NCBI GenBank assembly: GCA_001936135.1
Contig: CP012818.1
Location: 2,294,001 to 2,358,000 of the forward strand
Direction: 5' to 3'
Source: Saccharomycopsis fibuligera x Saccharomycopsis cf. fibuligera
Lineage: Eukaryota; Ascomycota; Saccharomycetes; Ascoideales; Saccharomycopsidaceae
DNA length: 64,000 nucleotides
Shown: positions 54,829 through 64,000 of the stretch, in pieces
How positions within the stretch are numbered: the stretch's first letter is position 1
Layout: every line of letters begins with the position of its first letter
Notes under the pieces: model-generated
Databases searched by the model: none
What the model was told of the DNA's origin: nothing
Seen by the model: only the letters and a program-made list of their open reading frames with translations
Position numbers and translations under genes: made by a program

Positions 54829-57309
54829 GGGGGTTTTTTTTTAGTTTGTCCTTTTTGCTCAAGCTAGCTAACTAGCGCTTTGCTTCGTTTTGCTTTGCTC
54901 TATTTTATGGTCAGGACTTTCTTTCGATTTTTGATTTGGTTTTGATTTTGACTTATGCCCCCTTTTTTTTCTCTTTGTCTCATATCCTTTTAACGATCAA
55001 TGACTTTGCTTTCTTTTATATACAAACGACCTTATTCTTTTGTCTTTTTTTTTTTTTTTTTTTTTTTTTTTTAGTTTATTTTTCTCTATAAATGTTCTTG
55101 TGTTACTCTCGATACAACCACTTATATGTAGCGTGGTCCTTAAAACTTAAGTGAATTATTAGATAGCTGATATAAGTATCAACAAGAAGATCTAATAATA
55201 AAAGAATAAACTGTTCAGTCCGAATGCGACAGTAGAGTTGGCTTAACGTATGCATGTTGACCGCACTGCATATCATAATATATTTACAAACAAAAACGGC
55301 CGTGGTTGCTTGTTGGTGCTTTTAGTAAATCAGGAGCGGCGCAAAGTGAACTAAAAAAAAAAAGAAAGAGTAGGAAAGAAAAAAAATTTTCCTCAACGTA
55401 TCGCTCGTTTGGTTTTGTTTGTTCGTCTTTACTTGCGAAGGGTTCCATAAAACAATCAAGTTCAATCAAACAGAGTTGCGGGTGTGTCAAGGTTATTGTT
55501 TTCATAATCTTCAAATTGCTGACTTGGTCGATCATCCACATCATTGTCAGCACTGCCACAGGGTCATTTCATTTCTTCTAAATTATACCTTCTTTTATCT
55601 CAACCTTTCAATATTCTCTTTTTATTCTTTATTCTCCTTTATATTCATTTGGCTGATTCGGGTCTTTGTCAAAGCGAGCCAAGCAGCACCATTATCATCA
55701 GCAGTCGGCCTCTCAAATGCACAAATAGGTGCTCATTGATTCAATTGCTCCTAACTTTGTTCGCTGATTTTTGTGCCAGTTTGTTGACTGGTCCGATGAT
55801 CAGTATCTTAGCTGGAGCATGCAGGATCGAGAGCTGGCCATTAATTATATTTAAATGGACTGCTACTACATTGGCTTTGGCTTGTTCAGTAGCCAGTGGC
55901 AGAGTCTTTCCTGTTTTATCTCTATTTTCTCACTAGTTTTTTTTTTTTTTTTTATTATTTTTTTTTATTATCTTGTGTGCCTTTTCTTTTATCCTTTCCC
56001 AAGGTTACAAAACAAATGCATCTACTTAAGTTGATTTGATGCTATTTACCATCATTTCAATGTGTCACGATGCAAAGATCAAATCCATTTTCGAATTTAA
56101 AACCTATAATTTGCAGAGCGTTTTGTTTTGCACATTATATTTTTTTTATTTACGAATTATTTGTCATCAACCTAGCAGCATTAATTGTTTTCATTGTTTG
56201 AAGCTTTTCTACTTCCCATCGTCATCATCCTTTGTGAAATTGCGCCATTCATTGCTCCTTTATCGTGTTTCGGTCAATTATTTGGCTACGCTAAAGGTTT
56301 TCCTTTCTTTACACTTGTCTTCATTGCATTCTTGTTGTCTCTTTCTCTTTTTATTCCTATTTTTGCTTCTTGGTCTTTCAACGTTTTGTCTGTCTTTTTT
56401 CTTTTTTTTCTATTCTGATTCTTTTTCTATTTTTTCGCGGTCTTTCTTTTTGTTTTTTGTATCTTTCTTCTATTGCTTTCTTCCCTTGGACCTAATAGCT
56501 TCGTTCATTCTGACCTTTTGCCCTGCTTCTCTACTTACGAGGGAATAACAATCACTTTATCACAATTTTTGCTAGAACCAGCCATGAGTGACATTGTTGA
56601 CATGCAACCCAGGATTCCTCCCCCGAGAGCAAAGATTTGGCAAGTTTTTTGCCCACTTTTTTGTTCTCACTCTGGCTTCCGCTTAGCGGTTGTAGTTGGT
56701 TCCTTGGCGTGATCAAAGGTATTGTTTTCCTTTTTGAATTGTGGGGCTCTAGGCCGGGCTTTTGATTATGATTCTTGTTGGGTTTGAGGATTGAGAAAGT
56801 AGGAAGGAAGAATATAGAGAATGAGGAGCGAGGTTGAAGAAAATGCTTGGGAAAGGAAGAGGAGTGAAAAATATTTTGCAGAGAAGAGTCTAAAAAGGAG
56901 ATTGAGTGAGATTTAAAAAGAAGAATGGAGAAAGAAGAATATCGGAGTGTTTTGAAGGGAAGGGAAGGACAAGGTAATGGGTGGTTTTATTTTTGTGGTT
57001 TTGTAAAGGCGTTTGCATTGATCGATAAATGGTGAGGAGAGAGGATTAGATGGAAAATTTCCGTGGCTGCTGGGGATCAGTGGTAATTCACATTTGTTTT
57101 ATTTAGTTGTCCTATAGTTTGGTGTTGGCAGGCTTTTCTTTTAGACTTTCTAATAGATTGTATATTGCAAGACTACAGGTATGTTTCCTCGGCACCTGCT
57201 CTCAATATAACTATCAATAATTTTTCAAATTTATGTAAAGATAAAGCTATGTAGTATATTGTGAAGAAGCAGTTTCCCAACTATCTGACAAAGACATCAA
57301 AACCAGCAT
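54829..57309. other. Very long convergent intergenic region, 2.5 kb
   Basis: Between the 3' ends of ACS2 and YSA1. The ACS2 flank ends in a 28-nt T run (55045-55072). The plus strand is pyrimidine-rich from about 55570 to 56550 and purine-rich from about 56760 to 56990. Frames here are Phe/Leu/Ser-rich low complexity; a 42-codon frame at 56583 (MSDIVDMQPRIPPPRAKIWQ) is not recognised. A non-coding transcript is possible; no protein gene is supported. Confidence 0.45.
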
Positions 57310-58398
57310 CTAGTAAAGATGGAAAGTTCTTGCTAATTTCAAACCAGCAGCAATACTGCCAACTTTAGAATCAATCTTGTACCCTTTCTCTGTGTACTTG
57401 TCCAACTCTTCCGGCAATTTATCCAAGTCAAGCAAAAAGGTCTCAATGTACTCATTTGGTTCCAATTGAGGCTGCGGGTTTTGGTTTTCTGGTCTCAGTA
57501 AATCAACTTCAAGCATCACGGAGATCAAATTGGTATTGGTGAACCCGGCATCATTGAACAACACATGAGAGTTGCTGATATGGTCTTTTTCCTCGACAAT
57601 AAACCCAGTTTCTTCGTGTAATTCTCTGATGGCACACTGTAACGGGGTTTCCTTAGGATCGAGTAATCCAGCAGGAAACTCGATACAGACAGCGGCCACT
57701 GGTGGACGGAATTGTTTTTGGAGTACAACTTTTGGGGACTTTCCCGGGATTGGCTTTTTGGTGGTCGGATCTTTCTCAATAGCTAAAGCAATTATTCCAA
57801 CGCCGTCCACTTCAGTGCCTTCGACTCTAGTTGTTCTAGCAGCCATTTCCCAATCGCGGTCTGTTGTTGTGTTAGCATTTCATGTACACCAATTTGAGAC
57901 CAAACTGGCTAACGGATACAGCTTTATGCGAACTGTAGTGTGCAGTCATTATCAATGAGAAAGCTCGCCTGTTTGGGGCAAACCAGTGATACATACCTTC
58001 ACCGTCTGGATTGACATAGTGGATTTTTTGCAATTTTGTCCACTTGGCATCCCTACTATCCTAAATTGAGCACATTAGTGTTTTAAAACAAAAAGAATAT
58101 TAGCAGCACAATCACCACCTCCACCTCCACCAATTGTTTAACTGTCAGTACATACCAATGGTTCAACTCCCTTGAGTTTCGCTAATTCAGAGGATTTCTT
58201 TTGACTCATTTTGATGACTGTTGCTTGTGACTGCAAACGATTACTTATGCTGGAAAACTGTCTCTTTGGGAAATATTCGGCGGCACAGCTCTTAAATTTG
58301 GTGCTAAATTTATTTTTGGCAAAACTTGAGACAATTGGCCTAATTGATTTATTGAGATCTAGGAGCGAAACTGTAGTTCTGCTGGGCAATGGGTTCAT
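57310..58398 (-). CDS. YSA1: ADP-ribose/nucleoside-diphosphate-sugar pyrophosphatase (Nudix), two introns
   Basis: Spliced product of 285 aa from exons 58398-58156, 57997-58060 and 57860-57310. The Nudix box GLLDPKETPLQCAIRELHEE-TGF has all catalytic Glu residues, and KQFRPP and NDAGFTNTNL match Ysa1 orthologues, which hydrolyse ADP-ribose. Both introns are needed: exon 2 encodes DSRDAKWTKLQKIHYVNPDG, conserved in Ysa1, and its join (GEDRDWEMA) restores the frame. Residues 1-63 are basic and Ser-rich without acidic patches, like a mitochondrial presequence; Met64 (58209, MSQKKSSELAK) aligns with the usual Ysa1 core start. It is divergent from ALG1. Confidence 0.9.
57861..57996 (-). other. YSA1: YSA1 intron 2 (136 nt)
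   Basis: Donor GTATGT at 57996, branch site TGCTAAC, acceptor ACAG ending at 57861; phase 1. Confidence 0.92.
58061..58155 (-). other. YSA1: YSA1 intron 1 (95 nt)
   Basis: Donor GTATGT at 58155, branch-like CACTAAT, acceptor TTTAG ending at 58061; phase 0. Without splicing a stop follows five codons after the donor. Confidence 0.9.
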
Positions 58399-58681
58399 GC
58401 TACGTTACAGCTACACATCATTAGATAGAAACAATAACAGGGAACAAGAAAGTGCCCCGGTGGAGCCATCACAAACAAGAAAAGCAGCGAGACTAGTGGA
58501 AAAGGCGATGCCCCACGTATATAGTGACACTCCCTTAATTGCTAAGCGGCCATCGGTACTGTTGTGAAAAAAAATCATAACCATTTCAGTCACTACAAGT
58601 ATACGTAAATTAGAATGATCCTCCGTGATGAGCAGAGACTAAACTGAAAGGCGAATATATAAACAGTCATACTTACAAAGC

Positions 58682-60337
58682 ATGACGGTGATAATATCCC
58701 AGGTAAAAGCCTTCATCGACTGGCTAGAGTATCCGTTGTGGGTATGGTGTTTGATTGTGTTTTATTTTTTCATTCCGGTGATTTTCTACATTATCTTGCC
58801 ATGGTATGTGGAAGCAAAAAGATATGGTAAGACGCCTGCTTCTGATGGCCTCAGTGATGAGGATGATGATCAAGTAGAAGACGACGGAGACAAGCCAAAG
58901 CTTAAAAAGAAGAGGCAGGTGCTTATTGTTGTTCTTGGTGATTTGGGTCATTCGCCGAGAATGCTTTACCATGCAAAGAATTTTGCAGCTAGCGGATACA
59001 AAGTGCAGTTATTTGGTTATTTGAACTCCAGTCTTCCAGATTTCATCACAAGTAAAGTTGTTGCTGGTGACGCTGAAAACAGAGATGCTGCTTTTGCAGC
59101 TGGAGAAGGTAAAGAGCAAATTGAAATTAATGAAATCGTGACGGTTCCAAGCAAAGGAAACAAGATTGTCAACTTGGTCAGAAAAGTGATTCTTCAACAC
59201 TGGATCTTGGTCAAGTTGTTTTTTAAGCAAAAGTTCAAAAACTCGGACTTGGTTCTTATTCAAAACCCACCTCTTTTGCCAATATTACACATCTTACTAT
59301 TTTGGAAATTTATATATTCACCAAAGACGAAAATTATAATTGACTGGCATAATTTGAATTACACCATTTTGTCAATGAAATTCAATGAAGGTGATGTTAG
59401 CGGCACACAAAAAAAGAAGTCAATAAAGCAGCTAATTACTAAAAGTCTTGGATTGTTTCTCGTGGAGATTCTCAAATCATATGAGTTCACATTGACAAAG
59501 TTTGGTGATTTGAATTTAACTGTATCTTCAAACATGAGAGATTTTCTCTTATCGGTACTTTATCCAATCACCGAAGACCAAAAATACGCCAGCAAGAAGT
59601 TTATTGTTTTGAAAGACAGACCAGCTGACCAATTTGCAGTGTTGGAAGACCAAAGTGTTCGCAATAAGTTAATAACCGGTACATTCTCCCACTTGTTTCA
59701 ACTGCAGGAATTAGCCGATGCTGGGTTTAACTTGGTTGGAGAGCAGCCTAAAGACAGGATCCTCATCAGCAGCACGTCTTTTACCAAGGATGAGGACTTC
59801 AATATTTTGCTAGATTCATTAAAACAATACGATGAGCTACTTGCCAGTAGCAGTAGCAGTACCAACACTATTAATAAGTTGCCCAAAATATTCTTGGTTG
59901 TTACCGGAAAAGGCCCTGAACAACAAGCGTTCCACGCCAGAATCAAACAATTGCAATTCTCACAAAACATAATAATCAAAAATCATTGGTTTAGTGCCTC
60001 CGAATACCCAAAAATTATTTCCTTGGCAGACTTAGCCATCTCTTTGCATGTTTCTTCCTCGGGAATTGACCTACCAATGAAAATCTTAGATTTTTTCGGC
60101 AGCGGGGTTCCTACAATCAGTGTCAAATTTGATGCTATTCGAGAATTGGTACGCAATGGGGATAATGGATTTATTTTGCGTGAGAATACTCCTGCCTGTT
60201 TACGAGAAGCTTTAGTAAAAGTTTTGAGTCCCGAGAATAAGCAAGTTTTGGCCAAAATTAAAGCAGGGGCAGTGTTGGAAAGTAAATATAGATGGGATGA
60301 TAGTTGGCGTAATGCACTTGCTGGAGTTGTTGCTTGA
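58682..60337 (+). CDS. ALG1: Alg1 beta-1,4-mannosyltransferase (N-glycan assembly)
   Basis: 551-aa GT33 glycosyltransferase that adds the first mannose to GlcNAc2-PP-dolichol on the cytosolic face of the ER. An N-terminal membrane anchor (about residues 20-45, FYFFIPVIFYIILPW) is followed by an acidic linker and the catalytic region: VVLGDLGHSPRMLYHAKNFA, NPPLLPILH, IIDWHNLNYTIL and the C-terminal GIDLPMKILDFFGSGVPTIS, which binds the sugar nucleotide. It is longer than budding-yeast Alg1 (449 aa), mainly through the acidic linker and internal inserts. Confidence 0.93.
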   Translation: MTVIISQVKAFIDWLEYPLWVWCLIVFYFFIPVIFYIILPWYVEAKRYGKTPASDGLSDEDDDQVEDDGDKPKLKKKRQVLIVVLGDLGHSPRMLYHAKNFAASGYKVQLFGYLNSSLPDFITSKVVAGDAENRDAAFAAGEGKEQIEINEIVTVPSKGNKIVNLVRKVILQHWILVKLFFKQKFKNSDLVLIQNPPLLPILHILLFWKFIYSPKTKIIIDWHNLNYTILSMKFNEGDVSGTQKKKSIKQLITKSLGLFLVEILKSYEFTLTKFGDLNLTVSSNMRDFLLSVLYPITEDQKYASKKFIVLKDRPADQFAVLEDQSVRNKLITGTFSHLFQLQELADAGFNLVGEQPKDRILISSTSFTKDEDFNILLDSLKQYDELLASSSSSTNTINKLPKIFLVVTGKGPEQQAFHARIKQLQFSQNIIIKNHWFSASEYPKIISLADLAISLHVSSSGIDLPMKILDFFGSGVPTISVKFDAIRELVRNGDNGFILRENTPACLREALVKVLSPENKQVLAKIKAGAVLESKYRWDDSWRNALAGVVA

Positions 60338-61881
60338 GTTCGTGAATCTTAACGCGTATAATTATGGGTTTTCGAAGATTTATTTTTCATTGTTTTGAAA
60401 AAGTCGACGACAAAATATTACTGAAAAAGCTCTCTGCGAGACTACTAATATATATATGATTATTCGTAGCGCTATACAACAAGACGAGCGCTCCATAGTT
60501 CTCACGTAAGACCACATTTTCCTTCTCAGTATAGGCCCCGTACTTCTATACGTCTGTTCATCATCATTTTTTTAAGTACTCCGCAATGACGATGATTCTC
60601 GAGAGTATGGCGTCCATTGCTTTATGTATAACTCACGTTCAGGTAAGAATGAAGGCATGTGTTATGTCTTACAGTATCTGCTGGAATCTGGCAATTCACA
60701 ACGCCTGCCACAATAATCACCATAAGGCATGTTTCTTTAGCAAGAGGTCTGCTGGTGTGTTTAGAACAGCCCTCATTCTTGGCAATTTGGGTTAGAATAA
60801 TTTTTTTGATACAGTATGAATTAATTCAGATTCCCTTCATGGCTCAAGCTAGTATACAGGTGAGCAGCGGGTAGGCGTTGATACTGTTGGTGATGATGTT
60901 TTTGTGGAGTCTCAAGCGAGGCAAATTTAGTAACCTATGTGAAAAACTCCAAAGCATGGTTTCCAAGCACACCCGTTAGCAGATTGTTATTGATGCCATA
61001 GTTCATAATAATAAATTTTATAATCTGTGAATAATTGAATGGTCATAAACGTGCTGAGTACTGTTGTGGTTTTTGAACTTATAATAGGGTAGTGTTATAG
61101 CCGACTTCTTATAATCCAGTAAGGAGCAGTCGGTAGAAACCGTCCAGTATCCGTAATCAGTAGCAAATATTGGTCTACCTCAGTTCCCCAATAAAACTAC
61201 AGCTAAGGATATATAGCGTGTGGCTTACCAGTCTTATGGCCAGTAGCGTCTTATGAAAATTCTTCCCATATTGTTCTTCGTCTATGAAATTTACATAGTT
61301 TCATAAACCGATGTTGTTAAAACATGATTACAAAGTTATCGACTCAACTGATTAATCAGATATATGCCTAATTCGAATTAATACCCGTACTAGGTATACT
61401 AAAATAAGCAGCTATTTTTAACACCAAGCCAGCTATAACACACCAATGTAATTACCCTATCAGCGTAAATCACACAATTAATAATTACAAATTGCAGTTT
61501 AGTGATATTGGTGAGCACTTCCGTAATGCCGTAATAGGGTTTTCAGCGAATTTGTCATCATGGCGGCTTTGATTTATAAGCAATCCCAGTTTCAGCCGTA
61601 CTGCGCGTTGTTTTTTGCATTATTTTTTGCATTTGACAGCATGGCACCTTTATCTTTTGATCTACTTAACACGCTATGGGACTAGCAATATACACATTCA
61701 AAAGCATACAATACCACGATGAACAGCCGTATAAATACGGCAACGGTCGTCCATTTATTAAGATGTAATTGAGTGTGCTTATTTTATATTCAATAATGCA
61801 ATAATCAAACATAACTCAACAAATCATACACCTCCTTTCAACTAACTCTACACCAAAAACTCTTGAGCTCAAACAATAACA
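60338..61881. other. Intergenic region upstream of the flavodoxin-like gene, 1.5 kb
   Basis: No gene-like frame or known RNA was recognised. At 61726-61741 a perfect inverted repeat, GCCGTAT-AA-ATACGGC, encloses a TATA box (TATAAATA, 61730-61737) about 145 bp before the next ATG. Confidence 0.45.
61726..61741 (+). promoter_or_regulatory. TATA box embedded in a 16-bp palindrome
   Basis: GCCGTATAAATACGGC: 7-bp arms around AA, with the TATA element inside. Position relative to the downstream ATG (61882) suits a core promoter. Confidence 0.6.
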
Positions 61882-62466
61882 ATGTCCACCAACCAATCAC
61901 CAGTCAAAGTTGCCCTCATTTACTACTCTGGCCAAGGCGCCACCAAAAACGTTGCTTTGAAAGTTTTTGAAGGACTCAAATCTGTTCAAGGCATTGAAGC
62001 AGACTTGCTTACTGCAGAAGAAGCTACCAGTAAAGTAAGAGAAATTGAACAATATGACGGTTTTATATTTGGTACTCCAACATATTTTGGCACAATTTCA
62101 TCTGGTTTGAAGGCATTCTTTGAGAAAACGGGAAACATCTTTTATCGCAGAGGTTTGCAAGATAAAATTGCTGCTGGGTTCACTAATTCTGCTCTGCAAG
62201 CTGGTGATAAACAAACTGCATTGTTGGATATTTTCACTTTTACTGCTCAACAAGGTATGCTTTGGGTTCCTTTAGGCGTTCTTCCAACTAATAACAAATC
62301 GGTTAGAGATGAAGAAGTTCAGAACAGATCTGGGTTTTTCACGGGATTGGCCACTCAGTCTTATATTGATTTAGACGTTTCTCAAAATCCAAGCGCTGCT
62401 GACTTGAGGGCTGCTTATGCTTTCGGTGAAAGATTTGGTACCATTGCATTGAAGTATTATCATTAA
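61882..62466 (+). CDS. Flavodoxin/WrbA-like flavoprotein
   Basis: 194-aa flavodoxin-fold protein. The FMN phosphate loop is YYSGQGATKN (about residues 14-23), the isoalloxazine-binding loop FGTPTYFGTISSGLKAFFEK (about 74-93) and GFTNSALQAGDKQTALL the next strand-loop; this is the NAD(P)H:quinone reductase/WrbA branch. Fungal relatives (Pst2, Rfs1, Ycp4 and Candida Pst proteins) protect membranes against quinones and oxidation, often at eisosomes. It ends without a prenylation motif, so membrane attachment is not indicated. The subfamily is uncertain. Confidence 0.82.
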   Translation: MSTNQSPVKVALIYYSGQGATKNVALKVFEGLKSVQGIEADLLTAEEATSKVREIEQYDGFIFGTPTYFGTISSGLKAFFEKTGNIFYRRGLQDKIAAGFTNSALQAGDKQTALLDIFTFTAQQGMLWVPLGVLPTNNKSVRDEEVQNRSGFFTGLATQSYIDLDVSQNPSAADLRAAYAFGERFGTIALKYYH

Positions 62467-63150
62467 TCGCTAAAATGGGTTGATAGTCGGTCATACCAAT
62501 TTCAAGGTTTTTTACATGGATAGCCTTGCAATTTAGATATTTGTTTTTATTTAAAATTTATAAATTTCTTGTGATAAAATATAGAGCATAATTGTGCATA
62601 ACTTTTAATAAGATGTAAGAAAACGCCACTTATAAGTGTGCTGCAAATAGAGCATTGCAATGCAGATTGGAAGATATTCTGGATATAATTCCCTACTAAC
62701 ATGGTATTGAGCTGGGTACATATAACTCAAAAATGCTTGTCCTCATACATCATGAATGCATTTCTTTGACATACGAAAAGTTTTGAGAAAGGAGTAGTGC
62801 TATAAAAAACATGCTTTTAAAGATGCAACTAAAAAGGAAAATACGAAATTTGGAAAAGTATGCCCAACTATGTCCCGTCATTACGGGTTAACTCTTCTCC
62901 AGAAATAATACTCAATAATACTCAAACTTCTCATCAGACAGAACTACACACATTTTGCTGCATACGGGTTTCATCTTGCATGGACAAAGCCAGATAAGCG
63001 ACTGTTACTTTGTTCTCTCTTATCTTACAAAAAAAAGTATAAATCTACTTTTAAAATCTATAATTCAGAAATGCAGAAAAACTATACATTCAGACAAAAG
63101 CAATAATAAATAAAGGAAAGAAAAAAAACCACTAATCTCCATCATGTCTA
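62467..63150. other. Convergent intergenic region
   Basis: A/T-rich 3' flanks; no frame or RNA gene recognised. Confidence 0.45.
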
Positions 63151-64000
63151 TCAAAAAGTCAACCCAGCAATAAACAACCGATTAAAATTCTTAAAAATCC
63201 AATTGATAATAACTTTCAAATTATCAACAAGTTGTGCCTTACTCACATTAATAAAACTATTTTTCAAAATTAAATAAATTTCGTAATTTGAATTGGAGTA
63301 TGCAACGCCAATGAGTTTTACTTCATTTATAGTCCATTTAACGTATACTAAATTCGATTTAGAACTACCTGTGGCATTTGCGTTGGCATTGTTTGTTGCT
63401 TGAGCTTGAGAAGACGCAGAAACGGAAGCGCCATTGTGATGAGCTGAGCTAAAGCCTGAGCTAGGTTCATTTGCGCTTCGTGAAGCTGAAGATACGTTGC
63501 TGTTACTTGGAAAAACATCGTTTGTTGTTGCGGCAGCTGCAGTGGTAAAAGCGCCACCACCAGATGATGATGATGGTGATGTTGCTGCTGCTAAATTTGA
63601 CACTTTCTCAAAATTATTACTTTGTTGCAAATTGTTGAATAGCTCTTTATAAAGAAACATCAATTTTTGAAAAGATATTTCTCCGAGAGATGCAGTGTTT
63701 ATAGAATTGAAACTAGGCGCAAATACTTGTGAATTTCTGCGCGATTTGAAAATAAAATGAAAAAAATTGTTGTGAATTTGACCTTTCCTTTGATTAAGGC
63801 TACTTGATTTGTGTTGGTGCGGCTTATCGGGTTCCGTGAATGAGCGAGCAGATAGTGATGTAGAAGTAATGCTAGATGCAGGATGTTTCTTATTGAATTC
63901 GTTGAGGAAGTTCAAGTAGTTTAATTTATAATTGAAGTCAAATGCTTTAACAAGCTTGTCCAATATCAGAGAGTTTGAACTTAGTATGATTTGAGAAATA
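63151..64000 (-). CDS. Unrecognised protein, 3' part only (cut by window edge)
   Basis: The frame ends at 63151 and is open to the last base of the window, so the gene starts outside. The visible 282 or so residues have a helical-looking opening (LNYLNFLNEFNKKHP), a Ser/Ala/Asn-rich low-complexity middle, and a conserved-looking end (YVKWTINEVKLIGVAYSNSN, then EIYLILKNSFINV) that might be a longin-like or similar alpha/beta element. I cannot name it. No membrane segment is clear. Confidence 0.65.
   Translation of the reverse strand, partial: ISQIILSSNSLILDKLVKAFDFNYKLNYLNFLNEFNKKHPASSITSTSLSARSFTEPDKPHQHKSSSLNQRKGQIHNNFFHFIFKSRRNSQVFAPSFNSINTASLGEISFQKLMFLYKELFNNLQQSNNFEKVSNLAAATSPSSSSGGGAFTTAAAATTNDVFPSNSNVSSASRSANEPSSGFSSAHHNGASVSASSQAQATNNANANATGSSKSNLVYVKWTINEVKLIGVAYSNSNYEIYLILKNSFINVSKAQLVDNLKVIINWIFKNFNRLFIAGLTF

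Noticed and set aside
56036-56548. 170-codon frame in the ACS2-YSA1 gap
   Set aside because: Phe/Leu/Ser low complexity from a pyrimidine-rich tract, without a recognisable motif.
60586-60795. Small frame with an internal GTAAGA splice-like site downstream of ALG1
   Set aside because: No matching acceptor or branch site leads to a longer frame, and the peptide is not recognised.

Overview
This window is nuclear DNA from an ascomycete yeast of the CUG-Ser clade, most likely the Lodderomyces / Candida parapsilosis group. The clade call rests on compact, mostly intronless genes with typical budding-yeast orthologues, rare yeast introns with GTATGT/GTAAGT donors, many A/T homopolymers and Asn/His codon runs, very little CTG even in GC-rich genes, and a CTG codon (49106-49108) at a position where the neighbouring paralogue has the Ser codon TCC. 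The species is inference.

Layout. 0.5-8.7 kb: two divergent major-facilitator transporters (DHA1 type and Dal5 type), an Asp/Glu/hydantoin-racemase-like enzyme and a Zn2Cys6 regulator, with GATA sites in both shared promoters; this looks like a nitrogen-source utilisation cluster. 9.2-20.3 kb: a CBM48 protein, a large coiled-coil protein, a Cdc15/SepH-type kinase and the WDR6/Rtt10 WD-repeat protein. 20.9-31.4 kb: ATG27 (two introns), mitochondrial bL36m (RTC6), the ER thioredoxin-family protein EPS1, the SNARE BET1, the Rab YPT7 and an unrecognised basic protein. 32.4-44 kb: a secreted aspartyl protease, a 3.7 kb gene-poor stretch with a structured-RNA candidate, an alpha-arrestin, a second 2.9 kb gene-poor stretch, and ARO4. 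45-55 kb: an AMD2-like amidase, then a strikingly GC-rich island holding two head-to-head acetyl-CoA synthetase genes with SUS1 between them. 57-64 kb: YSA1 (two introns, possible dual start), ALG1, a flavodoxin-like protein, and the 3' part of an unrecognised gene cut by the window edge.

The most unusual feature is the acetyl-CoA synthetase pair. The two genes form an inverted repeat around SUS1, share short blocks that are almost identical even at synonymous sites (47/47, 159/161 and 85/90 bp by hand alignment) next to diverged blocks, and lie in a GC-rich domain that includes non-coding DNA. This fits recurrent, possibly GC-biased, gene conversion between inverted paralogues. Other notable points are a stop-free 78-nt intron in ATG27 whose retention would insert 26 hydrophobic residues at the membrane anchor, a probable mitochondrial/cytosolic double start in YSA1, and several unusually long gene-free intervals. 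No mobile element, CRISPR array, rRNA or intact tRNA gene was recognised.
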